Shown one piece after another: positions 9,601 through 17,435 of a DNA stretch of 64,000 nucleotides. The DNA is from Pseudomonas sp. MWU13-2105 (lineage in GTDB: Bacteria; Pseudomonadota; Gammaproteobacteria; Pseudomonadales; Pseudomonadaceae): assembly GCF_023242315.1 (NCBI RefSeq), contig NZ_JALLIY010000006.1, positions 124,001-188,000 on the forward strand. Direction: 5' to 3'. The notes below the pieces were generated by a model. The model saw only the letters and a program-made list of their open reading frames with translations. It had not been told where the DNA came from and did no database searches. Positions within the stretch are counted from its first letter, which is position 1, and every line of letters begins with the position of its first letter. Both the position numbers and the translations under genes were made by a program.

Positions 9601-11522
9601 GCCAGGTCCAGGGCCGGCGCGCTATCCGCTTGATGACGCCATTGCTCAGGGACGTAAGCCTGGCCGACACAACCGGCGACGGTCAGCGTCGTCACCCGCG
9701 GATCGCCTTCGGCACACAGCAGCAGGCGCGCGCGCGCGCGTTCGAGCATCGGCCGCAAACGTGCCTCAGGCGCCTTGCTGTCCAGTGGCATGTATACCGC
9801 TCCGGCCTTGAGAATCCCCAGGACACAGATCAGCCAGTCCAGCGAGCGCTCCATCAGCACCGCCACCGGCTCGCCGACGCCGACGCCCTGCTCGCGCAAA
9901 TGATGGGCAAGGCGATTGGCCGCCTGGTCCAGTTCAAGGAAACCCAGGGTCTGGTCGAGACAGCGAGCGGCCAGCGCCTGGGGCTGGCGTTGCACCTGGG
10001 CGTCCCACTGTTGCAGCACCGGAGTCGCCCGACCACGGGGTTCCGTGGCCAGGACCGGCGGGCGGTTTTCCAGGCTCAGCAGCGGCGCGCGCGGGGCCCG
10101 TAGTACCGCGTCGAACAGACGGAGCAGCGAGGCAATAAAGCCTTCGATAGTCGAAGGCTGGTAGAGGTCGCTGGCATAGGTCATCTCACCGAGAATCAGG
10201 TGGCCGGCATCGGTGATGTCCAGGGCCAGGTCGAAGTGGGTACTGTCCTTGTGCAGCGGGTACTCCTCGACCGACAGGCCCGGCAGGTTCAGGGCGCGCC
10301 GTTGCTGCAGGCCGACGTTCTGGTTGAACTTGGCCTGGAACAGCGGGTTGTGGTCCAGGCTGCGTTGCGGCGCCAGGGCATCCACCAATTGTTCGAAGGG
10401 CAGCTCCTGGTGCGCCTGGGCGCCAAAGCTGCTTTCCCGAATCCGCGCCAGCAATTCAAGAAAACTCTCGCGCTCGTCGACCTCGCAACGCAGCACCTGG
10501 GTATTGACGAAGAAACCGATCAGGTCCTCGATCTCGGCCCGGCCACGGTTGGCGTTGGGCACCCCGACGCGGATATCCCGTTGCCCGGCGTGCCGGGAGA
10601 GGAACCAGGCGTAGCCGCCGAGCACCAGCATGAACAGGCTCAGGCCCTGGCCGCGGGCAAAGGCCTGCAGCCGCGCCGAACGCTCGGCACCAAAATCGAA
10701 GCGCAGGGTCCGACCCTGGAAGCTCTGCAGCGGCGGACGCGGAAAATCGGCGGCGACATCCAGCAGCGGTTGTTCCTCGCCCAGTTGCCGCCGCCAGTAA
10801 TCCAGCTGCCGCTCACCCTCGCCGGCTTCCAGCCAACTGCGCTGCCAGAGCGCATAGTCGGCGTACTGCAAGGCCAGCTCCGGCAACCCGGGCTCGCGGT
10901 TCTGGCGGAAGGCCTGATAGCCCTGCACGAACTCCTTGACCATCACGTCCATCGACCAGCCGTCGGAGACGATATGGTGCATGCACACCAGCAGCACCCA
11001 TTGCTCATCGTCGAGCCGGATCAGGCTGGTCCGCAGCAACGGGCCGCTGAGCAGATCGAAGGGTTGCGCGCTGAGCGCGGCGACCCGCGCGGCCAACTCG
11101 GCCTCACGAGTCTCGGTGGCGCAGGCCGTCAGGTCGATACGCTCCAGCGGCAGCGCCTGCTGTTCAAGGATCACCTGGCGCGGTTGCCCGTCGTCGATCT
11201 GGAAACGGGTACGCAGCACTTCGTGGCGCCGGACCAGATGTTCGAAGGCGCGCTGCAAGGCGCTTTCATCCAACTGACCGCGCAGACGCAAGGCGGCGGC
11301 CATATTGTAGGCCGCGCTGTCCGGTTCGAGCTGCCAGAGGAACAGCAGGCGTTGCTGGGCATAGGACAATGGAAGCAGCGTCTGCGCATGGCGGCTGACC
11401 GGCACCGGCAGCAGGCTGAAGTCCTTGCCCTGCTGGCTCAGGCGGACGAGGAACTGCCGCCGCTGTTCCAGCGGCAGGCCGATAAACCGTTTGGCAAGAC
11501 TCAATGCGGCCTGGGCACTCAT
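3672..11522 (-). CDS. Pyoverdine side-chain NRPS, two modules: Asp with epimerisation, then Ala
   Basis: A 2616-residue NRPS. Order: C (HHIVSDG near 182), A1 (about 500-1000), T1 (GGDSILSLQ near 1042), E (HHLAVDG near 1222), C2 of D-L type (HHILMDG near 1692), A2 (FDLSVWEIF near 2206), T2 (GGHSLLATL near 2545). The A1 pocket reads D-L-T-K-I-G-H-V-G-K, an aspartate code; A2 reads D-L-W-N-N-A-L-T-Y-K, close to known alanine codes. The E domain and the C2 that follows it agree that residue one is handed on in D form. With the hydroxylase gene at the head of the operon, residue one is probably D-beta-hydroxy-Asp, an iron ligand. The ATG overlaps the stop of the upstream NRPS by 4 nt, suggesting translational coupling. 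No extra C-like interface domain is visible beside T1, so the hydroxylase probably acts on the carrier without one; that is inference. Confidence 0.93.
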   Translation of the reverse strand: MSAQAALSLAKRFIGLPLEQRRQFLVRLSQQGKDFSLLPVPVSRHAQTLLPLSYAQQRLLFLWQLEPDSAAYNMAAALRLRGQLDESALQRAFEHLVRRHEVLRTRFQIDDGQPRQVILEQQALPLERIDLTACATETREAELAARVAALSAQPFDLLSGPLLRTSLIRLDDEQWVLLVCMHHIVSDGWSMDVMVKEFVQGYQAFRQNREPGLPELALQYADYALWQRSWLEAGEGERQLDYWRRQLGEEQPLLDVAADFPRPPLQSFQGRTLRFDFGAERSARLQAFARGQGLSLFMLVLGGYAWFLSRHAGQRDIRVGVPNANRGRAEIEDLIGFFVNTQVLRCEVDERESFLELLARIRESSFGAQAHQELPFEQLVDALAPQRSLDHNPLFQAKFNQNVGLQQRRALNLPGLSVEEYPLHKDSTHFDLALDITDAGHLILGEMTYASDLYQPSTIEGFIASLLRLFDAVLRAPRAPLLSLENRPPVLATEPRGRATPVLQQWDAQVQRQPQALAARCLDQTLGFLELDQAANRLAHHLREQGVGVGEPVAVLMERSLDWLICVLGILKAGAVYMPLDSKAPEARLRPMLERARARLLLCAEGDPRVTTLTVAGCVGQAYVPEQWRHQADSAPALDLAEQAPAYVIHTSGSTGLPKGVLVSHGALASYVSGLLEHLALAPEASMALVSTIAADLGHTMLFGALCSGRTLHVLPEELGFDPERFAGYMREHQVGVLKIVPAHLAALLQAAEPADVLPWHALIVGGEACSSALFEQVRALKPDCRFINHYGPSETTVGVLANEVLTLHPHARGIAVGRTLPGAHGYVLDDVLNIAVEQVPGELYIGGASVALGYLGQPGLTAERFLPDPFGAPGARVYRSGDRMRCTRLGLLEFLGRTDDQVKIRGYRVEPAEVARVLQGLAGVAQAVVLALPLDEAGGRLQLVAYCVVAAAAPCSVDDLRQQLQACLVDYLVPAQIVLLEQLPLTANGKLDRRALPQPGAVQQGYVAPLGELEEQLAAVWADVLKLERVGSRDNFFELGGDSILSLQIIARAKRLGIRLSPKQLFEKQTIGQLATVAKRIENKPAREVMARVSGQQLLLPIQARFFEMDIARRQHWNQSLMLKPRAPLDAGPLQTALMALLAQHAALRLRFAQQDGQWQAHYASATTADLLWLRELADPAQLTGLADQAQRSLDLKNGPLLRALLVNLPAGEQRLLLVIHHLAVDGVSWRILLEDLQQAYSASVAGQSPVAAVRSSSLQTWAEQLHGYARSEPLLAERDYWLRTLADDLQALPLELASGQVPAGEAAHASSRLDKTLTRQLLKVAPTAYRTQVNDLLLAALARVLCDWSGHPSVLVQLEGHGREDLFDELDLSRTVGWFSSLFPLRLTPQAEPGASLCGIKEQLRAVPNRGIGYGVLRYLGDADFARQLAALPQARVTFNYLGQFDGSFVEADGALFVPTGESTGRNQPEDAPPGDGLSLNGQVFDGELQLDWAFNRQQYRPETIEALARAYEQALRELIEHCCQGGQLGVTASDFPLANLSAGQLRRLPVAAPQIEDIYPLSPMQQGILFHHLEDPRGAAYINQLRVSVRHLDVERFQLAWQQTVQAHDMLRTVFVWPQELAAPLQIVLRSQQMPVAVHDWRARLDPGVAFEQLAQADLAAGFEPHRGPLLRVTLVRTGEAEYQMIYTSHHILMDGWSTSQLFGEVLQRYAGIAVARSVGSYRDYIEWLGQRDARASRDFWHATLAGLQEPTRLAGTLGSHAWATGYAEHRHVFSATLTVGLGRFARERKVTLNTLMQAAWLLLLQRYTGQDCVAFGATVAGRPTDLPGVEQQIGLFINTLPVVASPDARLTVGEWLQQVQDLNLALREHEQTPLYEIQRWAGLGAGGLFDSLLVFENYPMAEALDQASGVGPEFAALERSEQTNYPLTLVAQTGRELVVDCSYDRAGFDAAGVARLGRQLEYLMSQFMADVQQSLGALELLDPAERQVALDWGRSSSVGFKPRARSHVLEHLAVRVADQPDAPAILFADWQLDYRTLDRRANRLAHLLRERGIGPEVRVGVCLRRTPELIVALLAILKAGGAYVPLDPEYPRERLLHMLDDSRATLLLSEAILLERLPHELPAPVLLMEAGDAWLASYPASAPPVDSCAQNLAYVIYTSGSTGQPKGVAITHDNLAALIHWSLQTYDREQLRGVLASTSICFDLSVWEIFVTLAGGGCLVLADNALALAELPARERVTLINTVPSAIAALLRAGQIPATVGTLNLAGEPLKQTLVDTLYAGTRVRQVYDLYGPSEDTTYSTFTLRIAQGTANIGRPLENTQAYLLDPALQLLPAGVAAELYLGGAGVSRGYLGRPGLTAERYVPNPFGTDGERLYRSGDLVRQGEGERIEYIGRADHQVKIRGFRVELSEVEACLLEQPSVREAVVLAQEDAAGKHLQGYVVTPPGTVDAQAFVTALRTALAARLPAHMLPGQLHLVEALPLTPNGKLDRKALIALGSGPRQPRYEAPQSELQCQVAALWAQVLGIEQVGLDDNFFQLGGHSLLATLVVSRIGERLGDKVPLKELFQTDSLLAFCERIEVLRAGSSPVQDELAKSLEALKRLSLEDLEKLIS

Positions 11523-14500
11523 GCTCCCACCTCTTCCAGCGAACTCATGAACTGCTCCATATCATCCCAGTCGTTCTCGCCGACGCCCTCGGCGAGGCTT
11601 GCCACTTCCGCGGCAAGGTCACCCAGCACGGGATGTTCAAACAGACTGCGCAGGGGCAGGCTGACGGCCAGGCGCGCCTTGATCCGGGCGCTCACCTGGG
11701 CGGCGAGCAACGAATGCCCACCCAGCTCGAAGAAATGGTCGTCGAGCCCGACCCGGGGCACCCGCAGGACCTGTTCCCAGATCTCGGCCAGGCTGCGTTC
11801 GATCTCGCCTTGGGGCGCCCGGTAGCGGGCCTGCAACTGACTCGGATCGGGCAACGGCAAGGCCTTGCGATCGAGCTTGCCGCTGGGGGTCAGGGGCAGG
11901 CGCGGCAACAGCAGCAGGTGGGTCGGCACCATGTAGTCGGGCAAGCGGCCTTGCAGCAAGGTCTTGACCTGCTGGCGCAAGCTCGCCGGGTCCGCCGCCT
12001 GTTCCGCCACCAGGTAACCGACCAGTTGCGTGCCACCCGCCAGGGGCAACGCCAGCACGGCGGCTTCGCGCACGCCCGGACATTGCAACAGGCGGCCTTC
12101 AACCTCGCCCAACTCGATGCGGAAACCGCGAATCTTCACTTGGTGGTCGACCCGACCGACGTACTCCAGGGCGCCATCGGCACGCAGGCGCGCGCGATCA
12201 CCGCTGCGGTAGAGGCGTTCGCCAGGATTGAACGGATCGACGATAAAGCGCTGGGCACTGAGGGCCGCTTGCCCCTGATAGCCGCGCGCCAGGCCCGGGC
12301 CGCCGATATACAACTCGCCGACCGCGCCCTGGGGCAACAGGTTCAGTTCGTCGTCCAGCACGAATAGCCGGCGGCCGGGCAAACCGTGACCGATGGGCAC
12401 CCCGCGCCAGGACACATCCTCGGGCAACAATGTCGAACAGTCATGGGTGGTAGCGACCACGGTGGCTTCGGTCGGACCATAGGTGTTGATCAACCGCACA
12501 TGCCCGAGGCCGGCGAGTGTCCAGAGACGCAGGCCGTCGACCGCCATGGCTTCGCCGCCGATATGGATCTGCCGCAGTACGCCGTAGTGTCGCGGTGGCC
12601 GGGCCGCCCAGTCCTGGACCAGCAGATGCCAGTAGGCGGCCGGCAGGTCCGCCAGGGTGATGCCATGTTCGAGGATTGCCTCATGCAGGCTTGCACTGTC
12701 CCACAAGCGGTCATCACGCAGCACCACACAGGCTCCCAGGCATAGCGGCGGGAAGAACTGTTCGACAAAGCCGTCGAAGCTGCTGGTGGCCATTTGCAGG
12801 ACCCGGTCGGAGTCCACCAGTTGGCTGTATTCACTGGCCCGGGCGACGAACTCGGCCAGGGCCGCGTGACTGATCGCCACGCCCTTTGGCCGACCGGTGG
12901 AGCCCGAGGTGTAGATCACATAGGCCAGGGACTGCGGCTCGATGACAAGCGACAGGTCGCTGTCGGAAAAGGCCGAGTCGTCGAGCTGGTCCAGGCAGAG
13001 GATGTCACCCGCATGGAAAGTCGGCAGGCTGGTCAACCACGGGCCCTGGGTCAGCAACAACCGCAGGCCGCTGTCCTGCAGCACATGCTGCAAACGCTCG
13101 GGCGGGGTTTGCGGGTCCAGCGGCACATAGGCGCCACCGGCCTTGAGTACAGCGAGAATGGCCACCGCCATCTCCAGGCTGCGGGACACCGCGATCCCCA
13201 CCAACACCTCGGGGCCGACGCCGCGCTCGCGCAACAGATGAGCCAGGCGATTGGCGCGGCGATTCAGTTCGGCGTAGGTCAGGTGGGGGGCACCGGCTCC
13301 CACAGGTTGCAGTTCTGCCTGGAGTTGAGTGCTGGCTTGGGGTTCGGCGAGGATCAGCGCGGCGGCGTCGGGGGTACGCCGGACCTGGGCTTCGAATAGC
13401 TGCGGCAGCAGCATGGAGTCAGTTGCCAACACTGGTTTACCGGCCGAATCACCGAGCAACTGAGCAACCTCCTCGGGCGCCAGCATCGGCAACCGCGCCA
13501 GCGCCTGTTGCGGATCGCGGCACACTGCCGCCAGCAGGTTGCGCCAGTGCCCGGCCAGGCGGGCGATGGTCGCGGCATCGAAAATATCGCTGGCGTAGGT
13601 AAAGGCGGCAAACAACTGCTCGCCTTCCTCGCGGGTTTCCAGCATCAGGTCGCTGGCGGCGGCGTGCTCCCGTGAACCCGCGGCGCCCTCCTCCGCGCCC
13701 AGGTGCCGCACTTGCAGCCCGCAGGCGAGGAGCTTGCCCTGCACATCGGTGACCAGCGGCTGGTGGTTGAACATCACCTGGAACAGCGGGTTGTGGCTCT
13801 GGCTGCGGACCGGTTGCAGGGCTTCGATCAGGGCGTCGAATGGCAGCTCCTGATGGGCCTGGGCACCGGCGGCGGCCTCGCGCACGCGGTGCAGCAGTTC
13901 GACAAAGGAGTGCTGCCCGGACACCTCGCTGCGCAGTACCTGGGTATTGACGAAGAAGCCGATCAGGCCCTCGGTCTCGCCGCGGGTGCGGTTGGCGATC
14001 AGGCCACCGACACGGATATCGGTTTGCCCGCTGTAGCGGTACAACAGGGTCTTGAACGTCGCCAGCAGGACCACGAACAAGGTCACGCCCTGGCGCTGGG
14101 CCAGGGTCTTGAGCTGCTGGCGCAGATCCGCGTCGACCTGCACTTCCAGACGCGCGCCACGATGGCTGGCCTGGGCCGGATAGGCACGGTCGGTGGGCAG
14201 TTCGAGTACAGGATGTTCTTCGCCCAGGTGTCCGCGCCAATAGGCCAGTTGCCGTTCACGCTCGCCGGCTTCCAGCCAACTGCGCTGCCACAGGGCATAG
14301 TCGCGGTAATGCACGGTCAAAGGCGACAGGCTTGGCGCATGGCCGGCGACACAGGCGTCATACAGGCGGGTGAACTCGTCCACCAGGACATTCATCGACC
14401 AGCCGTCGGCGATGATGTGATGCAGGGTCAGCAACAGCACATGTTCCTGTTCGGCCAGACGCAACAGGCGAATGCTCAACAACGGCCCCTGCTGCAGATC

Positions 14501-14965
14501 GAACGCCCGTCCCGCTTCCTCGACCATGGCTTGCCGGGCACGCTGTGCGCGCAGCTCCGGAGCCAGCGCGGAAAGGTCGCTGAGGGCAATGCGTACCGGA
14601 CCCGGCTCGGCGACGCGCTGGAAGGCGCGCTCACCGTCCTGGCCAAAGGTGCTGCGCAGGCACTCATGGCGCTCCACCAGGGCGCTGAAGGCCTGCTCCA
14701 GCGCGGGTAACTCCAGCACCCCGTCCAGGCGCACGGCCAGCGGCAGGTTGTAGGCCGCACCGGTGGGATCGAGCTGCCAGAGAAACCACAGGCGCTGCTG
14801 GGCGTAAGACAGGCCGTCGCGTTCGACGACACCGTCACCGGCAACGATGGGCAGTAGCGAGAAATCGACGCCCTCGCGGTCCATCGCCGCCAGGAACACC
14901 CGGCGCTTCTCCTCGGACAGCGCGATAAAACGGCGGGCCAGTTGCTGTGCGTCGCGCGGATTCAT
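11519..14965 (-). CDS. Pyoverdine side-chain NRPS, single C-A-T module, Lys- or Orn-type
   Basis: A 1148-residue single-module NRPS: condensation of L-L type (HHIIADG near residue 182), adenylation (FDGFVEQF near 729, PSGKLDRK near its end) and thiolation (GGHSLLAAQ near 1084). The pocket reads D-G-E-D-H-G-T-V-V-K; acidic residues at the second contact sites fit a cationic side chain, and this type of code occurs in Lys and Orn/hydroxy-Orn modules of pyoverdine synthetases. Being the first NRPS of the operon, it probably extends the chromophore tripeptide delivered by PvdL. It overlaps the hydroxylase gene upstream and the Asp/Ala NRPS downstream by 4 nt each. Substrate assignment between Lys and an Orn derivative is uncertain. 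Confidence 0.9.
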   Translation of the reverse strand: MNPRDAQQLARRFIALSEEKRRVFLAAMDREGVDFSLLPIVAGDGVVERDGLSYAQQRLWFLWQLDPTGAAYNLPLAVRLDGVLELPALEQAFSALVERHECLRSTFGQDGERAFQRVAEPGPVRIALSDLSALAPELRAQRARQAMVEEAGRAFDLQQGPLLSIRLLRLAEQEHVLLLTLHHIIADGWSMNVLVDEFTRLYDACVAGHAPSLSPLTVHYRDYALWQRSWLEAGERERQLAYWRGHLGEEHPVLELPTDRAYPAQASHRGARLEVQVDADLRQQLKTLAQRQGVTLFVVLLATFKTLLYRYSGQTDIRVGGLIANRTRGETEGLIGFFVNTQVLRSEVSGQHSFVELLHRVREAAAGAQAHQELPFDALIEALQPVRSQSHNPLFQVMFNHQPLVTDVQGKLLACGLQVRHLGAEEGAAGSREHAAASDLMLETREEGEQLFAAFTYASDIFDAATIARLAGHWRNLLAAVCRDPQQALARLPMLAPEEVAQLLGDSAGKPVLATDSMLLPQLFEAQVRRTPDAAALILAEPQASTQLQAELQPVGAGAPHLTYAELNRRANRLAHLLRERGVGPEVLVGIAVSRSLEMAVAILAVLKAGGAYVPLDPQTPPERLQHVLQDSGLRLLLTQGPWLTSLPTFHAGDILCLDQLDDSAFSDSDLSLVIEPQSLAYVIYTSGSTGRPKGVAISHAALAEFVARASEYSQLVDSDRVLQMATSSFDGFVEQFFPPLCLGACVVLRDDRLWDSASLHEAILEHGITLADLPAAYWHLLVQDWAARPPRHYGVLRQIHIGGEAMAVDGLRLWTLAGLGHVRLINTYGPTEATVVATTHDCSTLLPEDVSWRGVPIGHGLPGRRLFVLDDELNLLPQGAVGELYIGGPGLARGYQGQAALSAQRFIVDPFNPGERLYRSGDRARLRADGALEYVGRVDHQVKIRGFRIELGEVEGRLLQCPGVREAAVLALPLAGGTQLVGYLVAEQAADPASLRQQVKTLLQGRLPDYMVPTHLLLLPRLPLTPSGKLDRKALPLPDPSQLQARYRAPQGEIERSLAEIWEQVLRVPRVGLDDHFFELGGHSLLAAQVSARIKARLAVSLPLRSLFEHPVLGDLAAEVASLAEGVGENDWDDMEQFMSSLEEVGA

Positions 14966-15936
14966 TGCGCGTACCCCTCGGCCATCGCCACCACCACCTT
15001 GCGCTTGCCGGTGAACGGCGAGCGGGCGTGGGCGCAGAGCATGTTGTCGAGCATCAGCACATCGTTTTCCTGCCAGGGAAAGCGGATGGTGCAGTCGTCG
15101 AGCACGCCACGGACTTCGTCCAGCAGGTCGACCTCGATGGCCGAGCCGTCGCCGTAATAGACATTGCGCGGCAGGTCCTCTTCATCCACCACGTCGAGCA
15201 GGGTCTCACGCACTTCCGCCGGCAGGTTCGAGACATGGAACAGATGCGCCTGGTTGAACCAGACGTCCTCGCCGGTCACCGGATGCCGGGCCACCGCCTG
15301 GCAGCGCTGGCGGGTGCGCAGCTCGCCGTCGTCCTTCCATTGGCATTCGATGGCATGGGCCCGGCAATAGGCCTCGACCAGCGCCTCGTCCTCGCTGTTG
15401 AACACCTGGCTCCAGTCCACATCCAGGCCATTGCCGTAATTGCGCACGTACATCAGGCCCTTGCTGACGAAACGCTCGCGGATCCGCGCCGGCACCCGGC
15501 GATAGACCTCACGGCTGTCGCAGATCGGCGTCTCGCCACCGGTCTGTGCCGCGATCATGCTGTAGAACCAGATCTTCATCGGCCATTCGAGGGTGTAGGC
15601 CTGTTCGTTGTGCAGCGGAATGCTCTGGTGCGCCGGGTATTCGGTGGAGGTGTAGACCCCTTTGGTCACGTTGCTGCGCGGCGTGGAGCCGAATTCGTAA
15701 TTGAGCAACGGATGGCCGAAACCGGCGGCGAACTCACGGAACGCCTCGGCACCGCCGACATCGAAGCCGCGCAACAGGATCCCGCCACTGCGGTACAGGT
15801 GCGCATCGATCAACGGCCTGCATTCGGCGAAGGCCTCGCGCAGGTCAAGACCGGGTTCAGGCGCCTGGATCAGCATGGGCAAGGTGCCCGACCCGGTCAG
15901 CAGCGGCCGGATATCCAAACTCGATGCATTGTTCAT
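14962..15936 (-). CDS. SyrP-type Fe(II)/2-oxoglutarate aspartate beta-hydroxylase
   Basis: A 324-residue TauD/TfdA-superfamily dioxygenase. Members of the SyrP group hydroxylate the beta carbon of Asp held on an NRPS carrier domain. The iron triad is visible as H109-x-E111 (in LHNEQ) and H303 (in CAHARSPF), with R312 placed to bind 2-oxoglutarate. The first of four genes in the operon, it is the best candidate to hydroxylate Asp on the T1 domain of the Asp/Ala NRPS. An upstream in-frame ATG would give 369 residues, but that extension crosses the PvdS box, so the start at 15936 is preferred; GGAG lies 10 nt before it, with weaker purines nearer. The stereochemistry of the product cannot be read from the sequence. 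Confidence 0.88.
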   Translation of the reverse strand: MNNASSLDIRPLLTGSGTLPMLIQAPEPGLDLREAFAECRPLIDAHLYRSGGILLRGFDVGGAEAFREFAAGFGHPLLNYEFGSTPRSNVTKGVYTSTEYPAHQSIPLHNEQAYTLEWPMKIWFYSMIAAQTGGETPICDSREVYRRVPARIRERFVSKGLMYVRNYGNGLDVDWSQVFNSEDEALVEAYCRAHAIECQWKDDGELRTRQRCQAVARHPVTGEDVWFNQAHLFHVSNLPAEVRETLLDVVDEEDLPRNVYYGDGSAIEVDLLDEVRGVLDDCTIRFPWQENDVLMLDNMLCAHARSPFTGKRKVVVAMAEGYAQ

Positions 15937-16013
15937 GACGACTCTTCTCCCTTGATCTCGAATCGCAAGTGCGGGGCCCGCGAAGGCAGCACCACTTGGC
16001 TGTGCTTCGATTA

Positions 16014-16037
16014 ACGGATGGCCGTACAGGGAAATTA
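16014..16037 (-). promoter_or_regulatory. PvdS iron-starvation box before the hydroxylase-NRPS operon
   Basis: On the minus strand this reads TAATT-N16-CGT, one mismatch from the PvdS consensus TAAAT-N16-CGT. It ends 78 nt before the hydroxylase start. The last seven spacer bases (GGCCATC) are identical to those of the box before pvdG. Confidence 0.75.
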
Positions 16038-16054
16038 GGTGCGCCGGGCAACGT
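16031..16054 (+). promoter_or_regulatory. Candidate PvdS box facing fpvG
   Basis: Reads GAAAT-N16-CGT on the plus strand, one mismatch from consensus. It overlaps the minus-strand box at 16014-16037 and lies 155 nt before the fpvG start. Known PvdS control of fpv genes makes it plausible, but one such match can occur by chance. Confidence 0.35.
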
Positions 16055-16115
16055 TGGTCGGATGCCCGCACGATTTCGAAAACAGCGCCCCTCTGTAGGA
16101 CCGGGTCTCATGGCT

Positions 16116-16145
16116 TTGAAACATCTACTTTCATTTCCCTATAGG
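16116..16145 (+). promoter_or_regulatory. Possible sigma-70 promoter for fpvG
   Basis: TTGAAA, 18 bases, then TATAGG, lying 64 nt before fpvG. It is an alternative to the PvdS-type box further upstream. Confidence 0.3.
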
Positions 16146-16208
16146 TTTTTCCAAGGCTCATCCGTCTTATCCAGATGACACCCTTAGAAATCGAGTCCGC
16201 GCTTTCCC

Positions 16209-17435
16209 ATGTCGAAGCTTTCCACCGCGAAGAAGTCCCGCTCAAAACTCTGGTTCCTGGTCCATAGCTGGCTGGCGCTGCCCATCTGGTTCTTTGTCCT
16301 GATCGTCTGTGTCACCGGCACCCTGGCGGTGATCAGCCAGGAAATCGTCTGGCTGGCCAATCCCGAGATCCGCGCCAGCAAGCCGTTCGAGGATGCGCCA
16401 CGGCTCAGCTTCGACCAGGTGATCGGCGCCATCGCCAAGAGCGATCCCGAGGTGATCGTCCAGCAGATCATTCGCCCGGACGAAGCGCATTTCGCCTTGC
16501 GCGCCGATATCAACTACCCCGACGGCCGCTCGGTGAGCGTCTACGTCAATCCCTATACCGGGGCGATCCAGGGCATCAGCCCACAGTTCGACTTCAAGCA
16601 GTTCACCCGCGCCCTGCACGGCTGGTGGCTGGTGCCGTTCGTCAACGGCTACAGCTGGGGCTGGTACCTGGTGTCGCTGCTCGGGCTGCCGCTGCTGGCC
16701 TCGCTGGTCACCGGGCTGATGGTGTACAAGCGTTTCTGGAAAGGCTTCTTCAAGCCGACCCTGCGCTTGAACCAGGGGGCGCGGATTTTCTGGGGCGATT
16801 TCCACCGGTTGAGCGGCATCTGGTCGATCTGGTTTATCGCGGTGATCTCCATCACCGGCAGCTGGTTCCTGATCCAGGCGATCCTCGCCGACAACCAGAT
16901 CAGCTTCGCCAGCCGGCCGATCCCGGCGATCATTTCCCATGACAGCGCCCCCCTGATGCCCGAAGGCCGGCCGGCGCCGAGGCTCGGTGCCGACGAAGCC
17001 CTGCGCATCGCCCAGCAACGGGTGCCCGGGCTCGATTCGAGCTTCGTCAGCCTGCCGAGCAATGCCTTCAGCCCCATCGAAGTCGGCGGGCGCAGCGGCT
17101 ATCCGTTGATGTACCAGACCCTGCAGATCAACCCCTACAACGGCCGGATCGAACAATCGCGCCTGCTTGCGGATCGCAACAACCTGGAGTTCCTCACCGA
17201 ATCGATGCGGCCCCTGCACACCGGGGACTTCGGCGGCCTGTGGATCAAGCTGATCTGGTTCTTCTTCGGCCTGCTGCTGAGCATGATGGTCTTGAGCGGC
17301 CTGCTGATCTGGAGCAAACGCACCGCCCTGGCCACCGCCCAGGCCCTGAAACGCCGTACCCGGAGCGAACCGGCCGCCATGCCCAAACCCCGAGTCACCG
17401 CCCTGGCTGCCGAGACCTCGGAGGTAAGCCCGTGA
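16209..17435 (+). CDS. fpvG: FpvG, inner-membrane PepSY-TM protein reducing ferripyoverdine
   Basis: A 408-residue PepSY-associated transmembrane protein. Predicted membrane segments lie near residues 20-42, 151-173, 203-225 and 347-370, with PepSY-like periplasmic parts between. In P. aeruginosa FpvG is the inner-membrane reductase that frees iron from pyoverdine in the periplasm, assisted by FpvH, FpvJ and FpvK. Histidines at H19, H137 and H199 near the membrane edges fit a haem- or electron-carrying protein; that is inference. It is the first of eight genes in the same order as P. aeruginosa fpvGHJKCDEF. The start lacks a clear Shine-Dalgarno sequence. It is divergent from the hydroxylase-NRPS operon. 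Confidence 0.9.
   Translation: MSKLSTAKKSRSKLWFLVHSWLALPIWFFVLIVCVTGTLAVISQEIVWLANPEIRASKPFEDAPRLSFDQVIGAIAKSDPEVIVQQIIRPDEAHFALRADINYPDGRSVSVYVNPYTGAIQGISPQFDFKQFTRALHGWWLVPFVNGYSWGWYLVSLLGLPLLASLVTGLMVYKRFWKGFFKPTLRLNQGARIFWGDFHRLSGIWSIWFIAVISITGSWFLIQAILADNQISFASRPIPAIISHDSAPLMPEGRPAPRLGADEALRIAQQRVPGLDSSFVSLPSNAFSPIEVGGRSGYPLMYQTLQINPYNGRIEQSRLLADRNNLEFLTESMRPLHTGDFGGLWIKLIWFFFGLLLSMMVLSGLLIWSKRTALATAQALKRRTRSEPAAMPKPRVTALAAETSEVSP

Noticed and set aside
1800..12367. Long plus-strand frames such as 1800-3650, 7593-9278, 10200-11825 and 11504-12367
   Set aside because: Antisense shadows of the NRPS genes; no ribosome sites or family motifs.
16143..16166. TAGGT-N16-CGT as a PvdS box for fpvG
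   Set aside because: Two mismatches in the five-base part; it more likely overlaps a sigma-70 promoter by chance.
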